Below, piece after piece: positions 19,997 through 28,847 of a DNA stretch of 64,000 nucleotides. The stretch is from Pseudomonas viridiflava (lineage in GTDB: Bacteria; Pseudomonadota; Gammaproteobacteria; Pseudomonadales; Pseudomonadaceae), in assembly GCF_900580865.1 (NCBI RefSeq), contig NZ_UTBZ01000191.1:1-64000 (forward strand). Direction: 5' to 3'. Numbering within the stretch: position 1 is the first letter of the stretch; every line of letters begins with the position of its first letter. A program made the position numbers and the translations under genes. Under the pieces are notes generated by a model, which was not told where the DNA came from, searched no databases, and was given only the letters and a program-made list of their open reading frames with translations.

Positions 19997-20020
19997 GCAC
20001 CTGTCAGATCTGACAGGTGC
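19997..20020. promoter_or_regulatory. Lux-box-like palindrome upstream of the propeller protein
   Basis: A 24-bp perfect palindrome whose central 20 bp is ACCTGTCAGATCTGACAGGT. It has the CTG-N10-CAG form of boxes bound by LuxR-type quorum-sensing regulators (LasR/RhlR/QscR sites are of the ACCTGCCAG-type). A second shared motif, CCGTTCGTCTGA on the minus strand, lies just upstream at 20030-20041. The same pair of motifs precedes the next giant gene. Confidence 0.7.
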
Positions 20021-20157
20021 ACGTTGAATTCAGACGAACGGTAACGCTGCGCGCCAGCCTGCGACTGGAAATCCATTCCCTGACGTAGAGAACGGATTCC
20101 ACGGTTTGACATCAAGCAGTGCAATCGCGATTTAAATTGCGTACTTCACTCCGCAAG

Positions 20158-23100
20158 TCATCGGATCCCGACAATATTCGAGGCGTGCCCGTATTCTCTC
20201 GCGTCGCCATCCCCGCCCCAAACCAGATATTTGGTTCTTCTACCTTTGAATGGCCACCAGTAGCTGCTCCAATCGGTCGACCAGTAATGGTGATTACCCA
20301 TCGGCCAGTTAGCCCCATAAGCAGCATGAATTTCGTTTAATTCCCCCATGCTGGGAATACGCGCCCCAAACGCGCCGACGTTGGCATTGGCCATCGCCCA
20401 GCCACCGTTCCCACCGCCATAACAGAGAATGACGTTCGTCACTGATACGCTGAAGCTTTTGGATTGCTGGGCAGTGTCTCTGGCCGTGATAGTCGCTGTG
20501 CCTCTCCCCCTGGCGGTAACAAACCCTCTGGAATCAACGGCTGCCACCGCTGGGTTGCTGGAGCTGTAAGTGATGGTTCCTGTTCCCCCGGTGGCTGATC
20601 GCAATATCGAGTTACCGGAATTCGGAGTGGGGAACACGTTAGGGTAGCCCGCACAAATATAAGTCTTGCCACCCAATGTGACCGGACTTGTGTCGAAGCT
20701 CATTGGATGGATTCTGCGAAATGTTCGCGTTGTGGAGATCTGCTCGGTACTCAATGCTTTGGCGTACACCGAATGTTCACCAAGGGCGATTGCAAAGGGG
20801 GTCGTCCAGGTTCCTTTGGCATCGGCGGACACGATGATATCTGTGGCTGCACCCAAATCATAAATCTGCACCTGATACAAAGGTGTGACCTCGCCCGTCA
20901 AAACAACCGACGTATCGACAGTAGGTCCCCCATTACTCAACTCGCCTCCCGAGTGCCTTACCGATGTCAGCGTCACGGCCTTGTGGGGGGTGACCGTAAA
21001 GTTGTGGGCGGGGGATTCCAGTTGTTCACCATAAAGGGCTCGTACCTTGATGGCGTAGGATTTCAGGGCCAGCGTCGATAGTTTTGTCGAGCCGTTGCCC
21101 TCGCCATCCAGAGTGACAGGGTCGCCGATGGGAGCGGTATCGTCATAAAGCTGAACACGCTGGTCGGGATCTGCGAATACGGCAACGGTGATTTCTCTGT
21201 CGTACGTTATGCCGTTGTGCGCGACCGCTCCTTTGGAGTCATTGACTGCCGTGATACTGGGTCTGGTGGCAATACCGATGGTAAATGTGCGTGGGGTGCC
21301 GTCCGGTACATCGGCGTCGTACAAAGCTTTCACCGTAACGGTTTGCAGGCCTTCGACGAGGTCGTCTGCAGGAGATTCCCACTCCCACAGATCCGTGGCT
21401 TGCGGTGTGCCTTTGGGGACACCATTGACCCTGATCTCGACCTTTTCACCGCGCGTCGCCGTGCCATGGATCGTCACGCGTTTGTCGTAGGTCAACCCGG
21501 CTTCGGGAATTTCCTGGCCTTGCGGATTGAGGATTTTGGTGATGACCGGCGTCACATAGTCGTAGCGTGTGCGGATAGTCAGTGGCAGGGCAGGGAACTC
21601 GATTGCAGCGGTCTCTTCCGTGCTGTTGTCGAAAATCACTTTGCATTTCACCACGGCGGGAGAGCTGTGCCGCAATTTCAGGAGTTCACTTCTGAGCAAG
21701 GGTTCGTCGAGGCCTCCAGCCACTTGCTGGTCACTGATTTGATGATCTTTCAATACATCGATCCGGTAGCTGCCGGTGCTGGTTTCGCCCTCGACATAGA
21801 GCCACGTGTGCTGGCCCTTGGCAATAAATGGCCATACGTTCACCAGCACCCTCGCATCGCCGACAAACTCCATCAAGTCCAGAACCGCCTTGTCTGCCTG
21901 AGGTACATGCGGAGTGGGCAGATCGTTTTCCGGATCCTGGAAGTCGAGGATATTCAATGGCAGCGCTTCGGAAGGCGTCCACAAGCCATAGCGCTGTACG
22001 TCATAGCTGACGCCAACCGAGCGCCGAATGTTGGCACCCACAAACGAGGCGGGCAGGTGAAAGATGACGATGCCGGAAGATTCAGCGGGTTGTTCCAAGT
22101 CCTCTGATGTACCGGCCCCGGGCGTCCCCCGCCATTTCAGCGCGAGGGTGTCGAGTGCTTCGTCCATGCTGAGATAACTGCACTCGATATCGACACCGTT
22201 GAGTGCATCCATCGGGTTCAGCGAACCGTTGGGTGCTTGTAAAACAGTAGGCGCAGGCAAAAGCCCCACGGGGATGCCAACCATCACCTCGAAGGGCGCC
22301 GAATAGCTGTACTTTCCCGTCGCGGCATGCAGCAGGGTGTAACGGACAGTGACCGTATAGCCGATATTGGCCGAGACGTATTTGACATCCACCCGAAAGC
22401 GCGCGGTCTTGTCGATCGACAACTGAGTGATGGGGACGCTGCCTTTGGTTGAGCTGGACGCGGAGATACCAATCCAGTGATACGTCAGCGTGTCGCCCTT
22501 CATCCAATTGACCGGTTTTACCAGCACATGAGCCTGGGTATACACCAGCGTCGGGTCGATCACGCCATCTTTGGCTTCTTCTACATCGGGGGCCGGCAGT
22601 GTGGCGGGGAGCGCGCGTACTTCGACCCGCAGAAAGTCAGACTCACTGAGTCCATAGTCGGCAGCATCGTCGTTGTACACCCGGTAATAGAGTTTGAGGC
22701 TGCCGTTGTTCAACGGGAGAATGTGCTCGTTCATCACATAGATGTACGTAAAGCCTGCCTGCTCATCGTTATTGCTGACGTCATACGCTTCCTCATACTC
22801 ATAGGAGCTGCCGTCTGGTTTCGTGCCTTCCCAGATCATGTTGATCGAGTCGCCGACTTTAAGGCTCGGGTAAGCAATTCTGACGGTCGCTGTTTTGCTG
22901 TCGGCGGGCAAAATGGCACCGATTACCTCTTCAATGATCGGCGCCGGCAACAGCGCCGGGTTGCCGATCACTTTGACGAAGGTGCGTTTGGAATAGAGCT
23001 TCGAGCCATCGCTTTTTTTGTGCAGTACATAGGAGCCATCGAGTGTCCCGGTGGCGAAGAGACTGACGAATGCAAAAGGGATCGGGAACTCGAGAATGTA

Positions 23101-24099
23101 GGGCAGAGTGGCGACGGTGACTTCCTCGGTCAGAGTACGAGGCGCTGTTCCGGTGCCTCCGACGCCGGCGACACTGATCACGATCGTGTCGCCCGTGGTG
23201 AACTCTTTATTGATTTCGAGGCGGATCAGCAGGTTGGTCGCCTGATGGTCCAGTCGATCGAGATGGAGCTCGCCATCATCGGCATCTTCGAAAAAGGCCG
23301 GGTCCAGGCGAGCAGCACCGGCATCCACCTGAACCGTAGTCTCCTTCGACCATTTCTCGCACCAGTTCCAGACCTCATCATGGATTTCGTACCTGATCGG
23401 CAACGAATTGCCATCGCCGGCGGTCAGGATGTCACCGGGCGACGCGGTGATGACAATTTCTTGCGTGCCGTCGGCCTCGGCTTCTGTTACTACGTGCGGG
23501 GTCAGAAGAACACTGCCCCAGCGCACCCAGATGACATCGCGCACCGTCATCTCTCGATAGCGCTTGATGGTTATGGGCACGCCCTTGCTCGACCATTCTT
23601 TGCTGACACCATTGTCGATGACATCCTGCGGCAACCCGACAATGTCGAGGTGTGAGTGCCAGGGAAGATGCTGCTCTTCATCCTCGCCTGCGGGCAAATT
23701 CAATTTGACCAACAGCGTCAATACGGTAGAAGGATTATCCGGCAGCGGTTCGCCTGAACGGGTCACCTGGCAATAACACTCGGAGTAACCGGGGGTAATT
23801 TCAGTGGTCGGGAGAAAGAAGAACAATCTTTCATCGACATCTTCGGGCTTTATTTTCAGTTCGAGAATGACGTTGCCGTTCCAGAAAATCTCGATTTCAT
23901 CACCAGTCCCCATTCCGTGGTAAGGGTCGATAACACTGAAGATGCCAGCCTCGTAGTTTTCGAACGTTGCCAAGTTGATACCGCCGTCGCCATTCACAAC
24001 CGGCTGAGTCATGTCAGCGATGTACACCGGACAGATTTGCAACGGTGTGACGGATAAGTCTCTGCGTGGGGGAAGCCGAAAAAGTCTGAAAGAAGTCAT
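20158..24099 (-). CDS. Giant modular protein with Big_2-like and lectin-like C-terminus
   Basis: 1313 residues from the ATG at 24099. A longer frame to 24315 is rejected: it would run through the shared regulatory palindrome, and alignment with the sister protein starts at this ATG (PRRDLSV here, PRKQISV there). The N-terminal ~400 residues are related to the sister protein. Several Ig-like repeats follow, including two or three copies of the type TITAVNDSKGAVAHNGITYD. Near the end is a Big_2-like unit (ITYSSSNPAVAAVDSRGFVT) and a final ~75 residues of DUF1566/lectin-like type (IPSMGELNEIHAAYG, HYWSTDWSSYWWPF). Such tips are found on invasin-like adhesins. No signal peptide is seen. The tip is unrelated to the sister's propeller. 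Confidence 0.83.
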   Translation of the reverse strand: MTSFRLFRLPPRRDLSVTPLQICPVYIADMTQPVVNGDGGINLATFENYEAGIFSVIDPYHGMGTGDEIEIFWNGNVILELKIKPEDVDERLFFFLPTTEITPGYSECYCQVTRSGEPLPDNPSTVLTLLVKLNLPAGEDEEQHLPWHSHLDIVGLPQDVIDNGVSKEWSSKGVPITIKRYREMTVRDVIWVRWGSVLLTPHVVTEAEADGTQEIVITASPGDILTAGDGNSLPIRYEIHDEVWNWCEKWSKETTVQVDAGAARLDPAFFEDADDGELHLDRLDHQATNLLIRLEINKEFTTGDTIVISVAGVGGTGTAPRTLTEEVTVATLPYILEFPIPFAFVSLFATGTLDGSYVLHKKSDGSKLYSKRTFVKVIGNPALLPAPIIEEVIGAILPADSKTATVRIAYPSLKVGDSINMIWEGTKPDGSSYEYEEAYDVSNNDEQAGFTYIYVMNEHILPLNNGSLKLYYRVYNDDAADYGLSESDFLRVEVRALPATLPAPDVEEAKDGVIDPTLVYTQAHVLVKPVNWMKGDTLTYHWIGISASSSTKGSVPITQLSIDKTARFRVDVKYVSANIGYTVTVRYTLLHAATGKYSYSAPFEVMVGIPVGLLPAPTVLQAPNGSLNPMDALNGVDIECSYLSMDEALDTLALKWRGTPGAGTSEDLEQPAESSGIVIFHLPASFVGANIRRSVGVSYDVQRYGLWTPSEALPLNILDFQDPENDLPTPHVPQADKAVLDLMEFVGDARVLVNVWPFIAKGQHTWLYVEGETSTGSYRIDVLKDHQISDQQVAGGLDEPLLRSELLKLRHSSPAVVKCKVIFDNSTEETAAIEFPALPLTIRTRYDYVTPVITKILNPQGQEIPEAGLTYDKRVTIHGTATRGEKVEIRVNGVPKGTPQATDLWEWESPADDLVEGLQTVTVKALYDADVPDGTPRTFTIGIATRPSITAVNDSKGAVAHNGITYDREITVAVFADPDQRVQLYDDTAPIGDPVTLDGEGNGSTKLSTLALKSYAIKVRALYGEQLESPAHNFTVTPHKAVTLTSVRHSGGELSNGGPTVDTSVVLTGEVTPLYQVQIYDLGAATDIIVSADAKGTWTTPFAIALGEHSVYAKALSTEQISTTRTFRRIHPMSFDTSPVTLGGKTYICAGYPNVFPTPNSGNSILRSATGGTGTITYSSSNPAVAAVDSRGFVTARGRGTATITARDTAQQSKSFSVSVTNVILCYGGGNGGWAMANANVGAFGARIPSMGELNEIHAAYGANWPMGNHHYWSTDWSSYWWPFKGRRTKYLVWGGDGDAREYGHASNIVGIR

Positions 24100-24167
24100 G
24101 AGCAACACCGCCTGAAAGGGAAAAAACGGGTGATTCCCTTTTAGTCCCATCGATTGCTCATTGACTA

Positions 24168-24183
24168 CTGTCAGATCTGACAG
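24168..24183. promoter_or_regulatory. Lux-box-like palindrome upstream of the lectin-tip protein
   Basis: CTGTCAGATCTGACAG is a perfect 16-bp palindrome identical to the core of the site at 19997-20020. CCGTCCGTCTGA on the minus strand lies just upstream (24197-24208), matching 11 of 12 bases of the motif beside the other copy. Here the palindrome is 69 bases from the start codon. Confidence 0.7.
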
Positions 24184-24281
24184 GGGTGGGCGGTTTTCAG
24201 ACGGACGGTCAGGTGTAGGGTGAGTCTGTTTATGGGGCGCCCGTCTGAGCACTGTTCGCTTCTGAGCGCAATCTGGCAGGG

Positions 24282-25229
24282 TCAAAAGGCGTACGGAATG
24301 CTCACCTTCGCCCACAGCATTTCCCCCTCCGGCCGGTTCTCCACATCAAACTCCTTGGCCCAGCGAATCTCCGCGCTGGCGTACTTGAGAAAGGTGAAGT
24401 GCAGCGCCGGACCAATCGCGAACACCTTGCCGCGCACGCCGTCATCGACGTCCTGCCCGGCGAACTGCACGGTGTGGCCGAACTGTTTGTCGTCGGTGGT
24501 TTGCTTGAGGAAGTAGCCATTGACGCCGAGCATCAGGTCGTCGGTGACCTTGTAGCTGGCGGAATAATCGAAGTGGAAAATCTGCCCGGACTTGTAGTCG
24601 GTGTCCTTGTTTTTTTCGTTGAAACTGTAAGTGGTCTTCATCGAGACTTCGGTGCGTTCAGTCGGCAGCCAGGTGAACGAGAACAGCGGCTTGTAGGTGT
24701 AGAAATTGTTGCTGGTGTTGGCCAGCCGATCGACGCTGTATTCGCCGGTGGGCACGGTGACTTCCACGGCGGCACCGAGGGTCAGGTTTTTGCCCATGTC
24801 CCACAGGATGATCGGCGCGAAGGTGGTATCGCCCATGCCTTCGCGGGTGTCGCTCAGGCCGAACACCGAGACTTCCTGCTTCAACCATGGCTGGGCGATG
24901 TAACCGGCCAGACGCCCGCCGAATATCCGCACCGGGCTTAAATAATCGAGGCGCGGAATCACGGCCGTGGATTCGATCTCGACATTTGGCACCTTGCCGC
25001 CCAGCGAACTGATGTTGAGTTTTCGCGCCTTGTAATGGTTGTAGTAAAGGTTGAACGCGACCATGTTCTCCGGAAGGCTGTCGACTTCCAGCGGCAGCAT
25101 GAAGAAACCGTCGGTGCCGGTGCCGATATTGTCGACCCCGGCTTCGGTGGCCAGCGCCGGTACGGTCACGGTGCAGCCGAGCAAGGAAAGGGCCAGGGGC
25201 AGGGGGAATGTCGCGCGGTTCGGGTGCAT
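24282..25229 (-). CDS. SphA-like outer-membrane protein (phenol-degradation MetA-type family)
   Basis: 315 residues. The ATG at 25229 has GAGGACGG just before it; the upstream ATG at 25241 has none. A signal peptide ends near PALATEAG. The body is an outer-membrane beta-barrel family with the YNHYKA segment, VTVPTGEYSVDRLANT and aromatic-terminated strands, ending in IPYAF with a C-terminal phenylalanine typical of barrels. Members of this family accompany catabolic genes for aromatic or hydrophobic substrates and are thought to act in uptake. It is divergent from an AraC-type regulator, which probably controls it. The substrate is unknown. Confidence 0.85.
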   Translation of the reverse strand: MHPNRATFPLPLALSLLGCTVTVPALATEAGVDNIGTGTDGFFMLPLEVDSLPENMVAFNLYYNHYKARKLNISSLGGKVPNVEIESTAVIPRLDYLSPVRIFGGRLAGYIAQPWLKQEVSVFGLSDTREGMGDTTFAPIILWDMGKNLTLGAAVEVTVPTGEYSVDRLANTSNNFYTYKPLFSFTWLPTERTEVSMKTTYSFNEKNKDTDYKSGQIFHFDYSASYKVTDDLMLGVNGYFLKQTTDDKQFGHTVQFAGQDVDDGVRGKVFAIGPALHFTFLKYASAEIRWAKEFDVENRPEGEMLWAKVSIPYAF

Positions 25230-25329
25230 ATCCGTCCTCATTATTATTGTGTTTTGGGCGCAACGCCGGCACGCAGTCCGCCCGGCACTATAGAAATAAG
25301 CGCTTGGCGCCCGGCGGGGCAGGGTATTG

Positions 25330-25369
25330 GCGGACAGTTAGGGGGACTTCTGCGGACAGTCGGCCAACC
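25330..25369. promoter_or_regulatory. Direct repeats, probable AraC-type operator
   Basis: GCGGACAGT occurs at 25330-25338 and again at 25352-25360, a 22-bp period or two helical turns. That is the usual layout of paired AraC-family half-sites. It lies between the divergent SphA-like and AraC genes. Confidence 0.5.
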
Positions 25370-25440
25370 CTGTGCTAACTTCCATCGACATAACCGGTTA
25401 CAAAAATAACAATCAAGCGTGATCCGGAAAGTCAGCCCCC

Positions 25441-26538
25441 ATGAACGTAAAAGCCCAAGACCCGACCTTTGAATTGGCGCTGGTCTCGCCGTTTCTTTTG
25501 CAAACCCTCGCTGAAGTCGCACAGAACAAGGGCATCGAGCCTGAAAGCCTGTGCCGTGGGCTGGGTTTTACTCTTGAGGATCTGCAGGATCCGGCGCAGC
25601 GGATTTCCTATCGTCAGGCGGTGGCGATGATTCAGCGCGCACTCAAAGTGTTGCCCAATCAAGGTCTGGGGCTGTGGGTCGGCGCGCAGAATGTACTTGG
25701 CACGCTGGGTCTGCTCGGGCATGTGCTGTCGTTGTGCAAGACCTTGCGCGATGCCTTCGCGCTCGGGATTCGTCATCAACACACTTCGGGCGGGATTGTG
25801 GTGTCCAGCGTCGATGTAGTCGGCGCTCAGGTGCATCTCGATGCGGAATGTCGTCTGCCATTTGCCGATGTGCAGGTGTTTGCGGTCGAGGAGTTTTTCG
25901 CCAGTTTGCTGGTGTATGGCCGTGCGCTGGTGGGGGCTGAGTTCAAGGCGATTGCCGTGGAGTTCGTGCATGCCGCGCCGGATTATCTGAGCGAATACCA
26001 GCGCTTGCTAGGGCCGGAGGTGCGCTTCGGCTGTCTGCACAATCGCATGCTGATCGATGCGCAGTGGCTGGATGTGAACCTGCCCAACCATCATTCGCTG
26101 GCACTGCGTCAGGCCGTTGCGTTGCTGGAGCTGGAAGCGGCGCAGGTGCATCAGAAGCTTGATCTGATTCAGGCGGTGGAGCGGGCGATTGCCCGGGATT
26201 TGAGCAGCGGCAGTCACATTGAAAAGATTGCCGGTGATTTGAATATGAGCAGCCGCACGTTGCGCCGGCGTTTGACCGAGCATGCGCTGACGTTTGAGGC
26301 GTTGCTGGAGCAGGTGCGCCAGGCGCGGACGATGAGTTTGTTGGCTAATCCCGATATGCCGATTGAGCGTATTACTGAAGAAGTCGGCTACAGCGATGTG
26401 CGCAGTTTTCGCCGGGCGTTCAAGCGCTGGACGGGGATGAGTCCTAGCGCTTGGCGTCATGACGCTTACCCTCACCCCAGCCCTCTCCCACAGGGAGAGG
26501 GGGCCGACCGAGGTGTCTTGCGTCATACATCGACCTGA
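25441..26538 (+). CDS. AraC-family regulator (Arabinose_bd type)
   Basis: 365 residues. Residues about 20-200 match the N-terminal sensing domain of the OruR/ArgR-like AraC group. Residues about 245-340 hold the paired helix-turn-helix region (IEKIAGDLNMSSRTLRRRLT, then ITEEVGYSDVRSFRRAFKRW). It likely activates the divergent SphA-like gene. The family ends at about SPSAWR; here about 24 extra residues (beginning YPHPSPLPQGEG) are encoded by an intergenic CCCTCACCC repeat that has landed at the 3' end and supplies the stop codon. Confidence 0.92.
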   Translation: MNVKAQDPTFELALVSPFLLQTLAEVAQNKGIEPESLCRGLGFTLEDLQDPAQRISYRQAVAMIQRALKVLPNQGLGLWVGAQNVLGTLGLLGHVLSLCKTLRDAFALGIRHQHTSGGIVVSSVDVVGAQVHLDAECRLPFADVQVFAVEEFFASLLVYGRALVGAEFKAIAVEFVHAAPDYLSEYQRLLGPEVRFGCLHNRMLIDAQWLDVNLPNHHSLALRQAVALLELEAAQVHQKLDLIQAVERAIARDLSSGSHIEKIAGDLNMSSRTLRRRLTEHALTFEALLEQVRQARTMSLLANPDMPIERITEEVGYSDVRSFRRAFKRWTGMSPSAWRHDAYPHPSPLPQGEGADRGVLRHTST

Positions 26539-26785
26539 AGGGTCTTTGTCGATTATGGATTCACCGATGCACGCTCAATTCAGTGTCTTACCTCGATCAT
26601 CCCCTCACCCCAGCCCTCTCCCGGAGGGAGAGGGAGCCGACCGAGGTGTCTTGCGAGCTACATCGACCTGAAAGATTTATGTCGATTATGGATTCGGTAC
26701 AGCACGTTCAGGTCGGCGTAGCTCTTCAATATCCCCGAATCAGTTCCCTCTCCCTCCGGGAGAGGGCTAGGGTGAGGGGCTTTTG
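26466..26785. repeat. Three copies of the CCCTCACCC repeat family
   Basis: Unit of about 95 bp: CCCTCACCCCAGCCCTCTCC, a GGAGGGAGAGGG hairpin arm, GCCGACCGAGGTGTCTTGCG, then ACATCGACCTGAA and a GTCGATTATGGATTC end. Copies 1 and 2 are direct (from 26468 and 26601); copy 3 is inverted (26702-26780). Copy 1 overlaps the end of the AraC gene. No independent gene is credible here. Confidence 0.9.
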
Positions 26786-26854
26786 ACTCCCGCCAAACCC
26801 ACACAAATCCTCCGGCCACAGGTAAACTCCCGCGCACTTTCCCAAGGAGTTCAC

Positions 26855-27742
26855 ATGAGTTACTACCAGCCGGGCATTCTCGCCACCCCAGTTCCTGCGC
26901 AAGCACGCCACCTGTTTTTCGCCCTTGAGTCGGTTGAAGCGCTGCCGCGGGCGATCGACAACCTGATCAATCAGGTGGACGGCAAGTCGGCGGTGGTCGG
27001 TTTCGGCGAATCCCTGGCCAAAGCCCTCAATGTGCAGATCGACGGCCTGCGCAGCTTCCCGGCCATGAGCGGCGTTGGCGTCGAGAACCCGTCGACCCAA
27101 CACGCATTGTGGGTCTGGCTGCATGGCGTCGACCGTGGTGAACTGCTCAACCGTTGCAACGCCCTCGAAGCCGCGCTGGCCCCAGCCCTGCGCCTGGTCG
27201 AGATGCAGGAAGCCTTCCGCCACAAGGACGGCCACGACCTCACCGGCTACGAAGACGGCACCGAAAACCCGCACGACGAAGCCGCCATCGCTGCCGCCCT
27301 GCAAAGTGTCGGCACTGACGGCATGGTCGGTGGCAGTTTCGCCGCAATCCAGCAATGGCAGCACGACCTCAAGGGTTTCCACAAACTCTCGGCCGACGAC
27401 AAAGACAACATCATGGGCCGTCGCCTCAGCGACAACGAAGAGATCGATGACGCGCCAGTCTCCGCCCACGTCAAACGCACCGCGCAGGAAAGCTTCGCCC
27501 CGGAGGCGTTCGTCGTGCGCCGCTCAATGCCGTGGATCGAAGGTGATCGCGCCGGCCTGATGTTCCTCGCCTTCGGTTTCTCGCTGGATGCCTTCGAAGC
27601 GCAACTGCGCCGTATGAGCGGTCTGGAAGACGGCATCACCGATGGTCTGTATCGCATCAGCCGGCCGATCACTGGCGGCTACTACTGGTGCCCGCCGTTG
27701 AAGGACGGTCACCTCGATCTGCGCGCCTTGCGCATCGGCTAA
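26855..27742 (+). CDS. Dyp-type haem peroxidase (YfeX-like)
   Basis: 295 residues. The ATG at 26855 is chosen for AAGGAG at 26844-26849. The family motif GxxDG appears as GYEDGTENP, with its aspartate as the acid-base residue. The probable haem-ligand histidine is in PVSAHVKRT and the distal arginine in VVRRSMPW. It would use peroxide to oxidise dyes, porphyrins or metal ions; the physiological substrate is unknown. There is no signal peptide and no encapsulin neighbour, so a cytoplasmic place is likely. An oxidoreductase gene follows after 10 bases, so the two are probably co-transcribed. Confidence 0.92.
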   Translation: MSYYQPGILATPVPAQARHLFFALESVEALPRAIDNLINQVDGKSAVVGFGESLAKALNVQIDGLRSFPAMSGVGVENPSTQHALWVWLHGVDRGELLNRCNALEAALAPALRLVEMQEAFRHKDGHDLTGYEDGTENPHDEAAIAAALQSVGTDGMVGGSFAAIQQWQHDLKGFHKLSADDKDNIMGRRLSDNEEIDDAPVSAHVKRTAQESFAPEAFVVRRSMPWIEGDRAGLMFLAFGFSLDAFEAQLRRMSGLEDGITDGLYRISRPITGGYYWCPPLKDGHLDLRALRIG

Positions 27743-27752
27743 AGGAAGAAAA

Positions 27753-28718
27753 ATGAACGTGGTGCGCTGGGGCATGATCGGTTGCGGCAGCGTCGCTGAA
27801 CGCAAGAGCGGGCCTGCCTTTTACAAGGCGCCCGGTTCGGCGCTGGTGGCGGTGATGGGCCGACGCCTTGAGGCGGTGACCGACTACGCCGCGCGCCACG
27901 GTATTGCACGGGTCTACACCGACGTCGATGCGCTGATCAACGATCCCGAGGTGGACGCGGTTTACATCGCCACGCCACCCGACAGCCACCACGCCTACAG
28001 CCTGAAAGTCGCAGCCGCCGGCAAGCATTGCTGCGTGGAAAAGCCCATGGCACTGAATGCCGGGCAAAGCCGCGACATGCAGCAGGCGTTTGCCGACGCT
28101 GGTTTGCACCTGTTCGTTGCCTACTACCGCCGTTCATTGCCGCGTTTTGCGCAGGTGCGGCAGTGGTTGGAGCACGGGCGAATCGGTGACGTGCGGCATT
28201 TGAGCTGGACGCTGACCAAGGCACCGTCGCCAGCGGATCTGGATGGTCGCGACAACTGGCGCACCGATCCGGCGGTGGCCGGTGGCGGGTACTTTGCCGA
28301 TCTGGCCAGCCATGGTTTTGACCTGTTCCAGTACCTGCTCGGCGACATCGTTGAAGTCGCCGGATTCACCGCGCGTCAGGCCGGGTTGTATGCCGCGGAA
28401 GATGCCGTCAGCGCCAGTTGGCGGTTTGCCTCCGGGGCGTTAGGCATGGGTTGCTGGAGCTTTGTCGCGGATCGGCGCGAGGATCGCGTCGAGATCATCG
28501 GTAGCCTCGGGCGGATCAGTTTTTCCGTGTTTGATGAGCATCCCGTGCAATTGCATGCCGATGAAATCATTAGCCTGGAAATCCCGCATCACGAACATAT
28601 TCAGTGGCATCACGTGCTGGGCATGAATGCGCATATTCGTGGTGATTCCAGACATCCCGCCGTCGCCGAACAAGCGCTCAAGACCGATTGGGTCATGGAT
28701 CAAATCCTCAAACGTTAA
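27753..28718 (+). CDS. Gfo/Idh/MocA-family NAD(P)-dependent oxidoreductase
   Basis: 321 residues. The N-terminal Rossmann fold begins MIGCGSVAERKSGPA. The family lysine is in CCVEKPMAL at about residue 95, and the catalytic histidine region is GGGYFADLASHGFDLF. These enzymes oxidise or reduce sugars, inositols or related polyols with NAD(P). AGGAAG stands just before the start. The gene is probably in an operon with the peroxidase upstream and ends at a REP hairpin. The substrate cannot be predicted. Confidence 0.9.
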   Translation: MNVVRWGMIGCGSVAERKSGPAFYKAPGSALVAVMGRRLEAVTDYAARHGIARVYTDVDALINDPEVDAVYIATPPDSHHAYSLKVAAAGKHCCVEKPMALNAGQSRDMQQAFADAGLHLFVAYYRRSLPRFAQVRQWLEHGRIGDVRHLSWTLTKAPSPADLDGRDNWRTDPAVAGGGYFADLASHGFDLFQYLLGDIVEVAGFTARQAGLYAAEDAVSASWRFASGALGMGCWSFVADRREDRVEIIGSLGRISFSVFDEHPVQLHADEIISLEIPHHEHIQWHHVLGMNAHIRGDSRHPAVAEQALKTDWVMDQILKR

Positions 28719-28719
28719 G

Positions 28720-28801
28720 ATCAAAAGATCGCAGCCTTCGGCAGCTCCTACAGGGAATCGGGGTCTCATGTAGGAGCTGCCGAAGGCTGCGATCTTTTGA
28801 T
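28720..28801. repeat. REP hairpin, second class
   Basis: ATCAAAAGATCGCAGCCTTC with GGCAGCTCCTACA is inverted across a short spacer. Related copies lie at 37.4, 40.3 and 48.2 kb. Confidence 0.9.
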
Positions 28802-28847
28802 TTTCAACACCGAATCTAAGGTTATGCCCAAACAATATTTCTAACCT

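Noticed and set aside
24100-24315. N-terminal extension of the lectin-tip giant protein
   Set aside because: It would translate the shared regulatory palindrome and has no counterpart in the sister protein.
26459-26786. Small proteins of the type MTLTLTPALSHRERG
   Set aside because: They are translations of the CCCTCACCC repeat and have no gene-like context.
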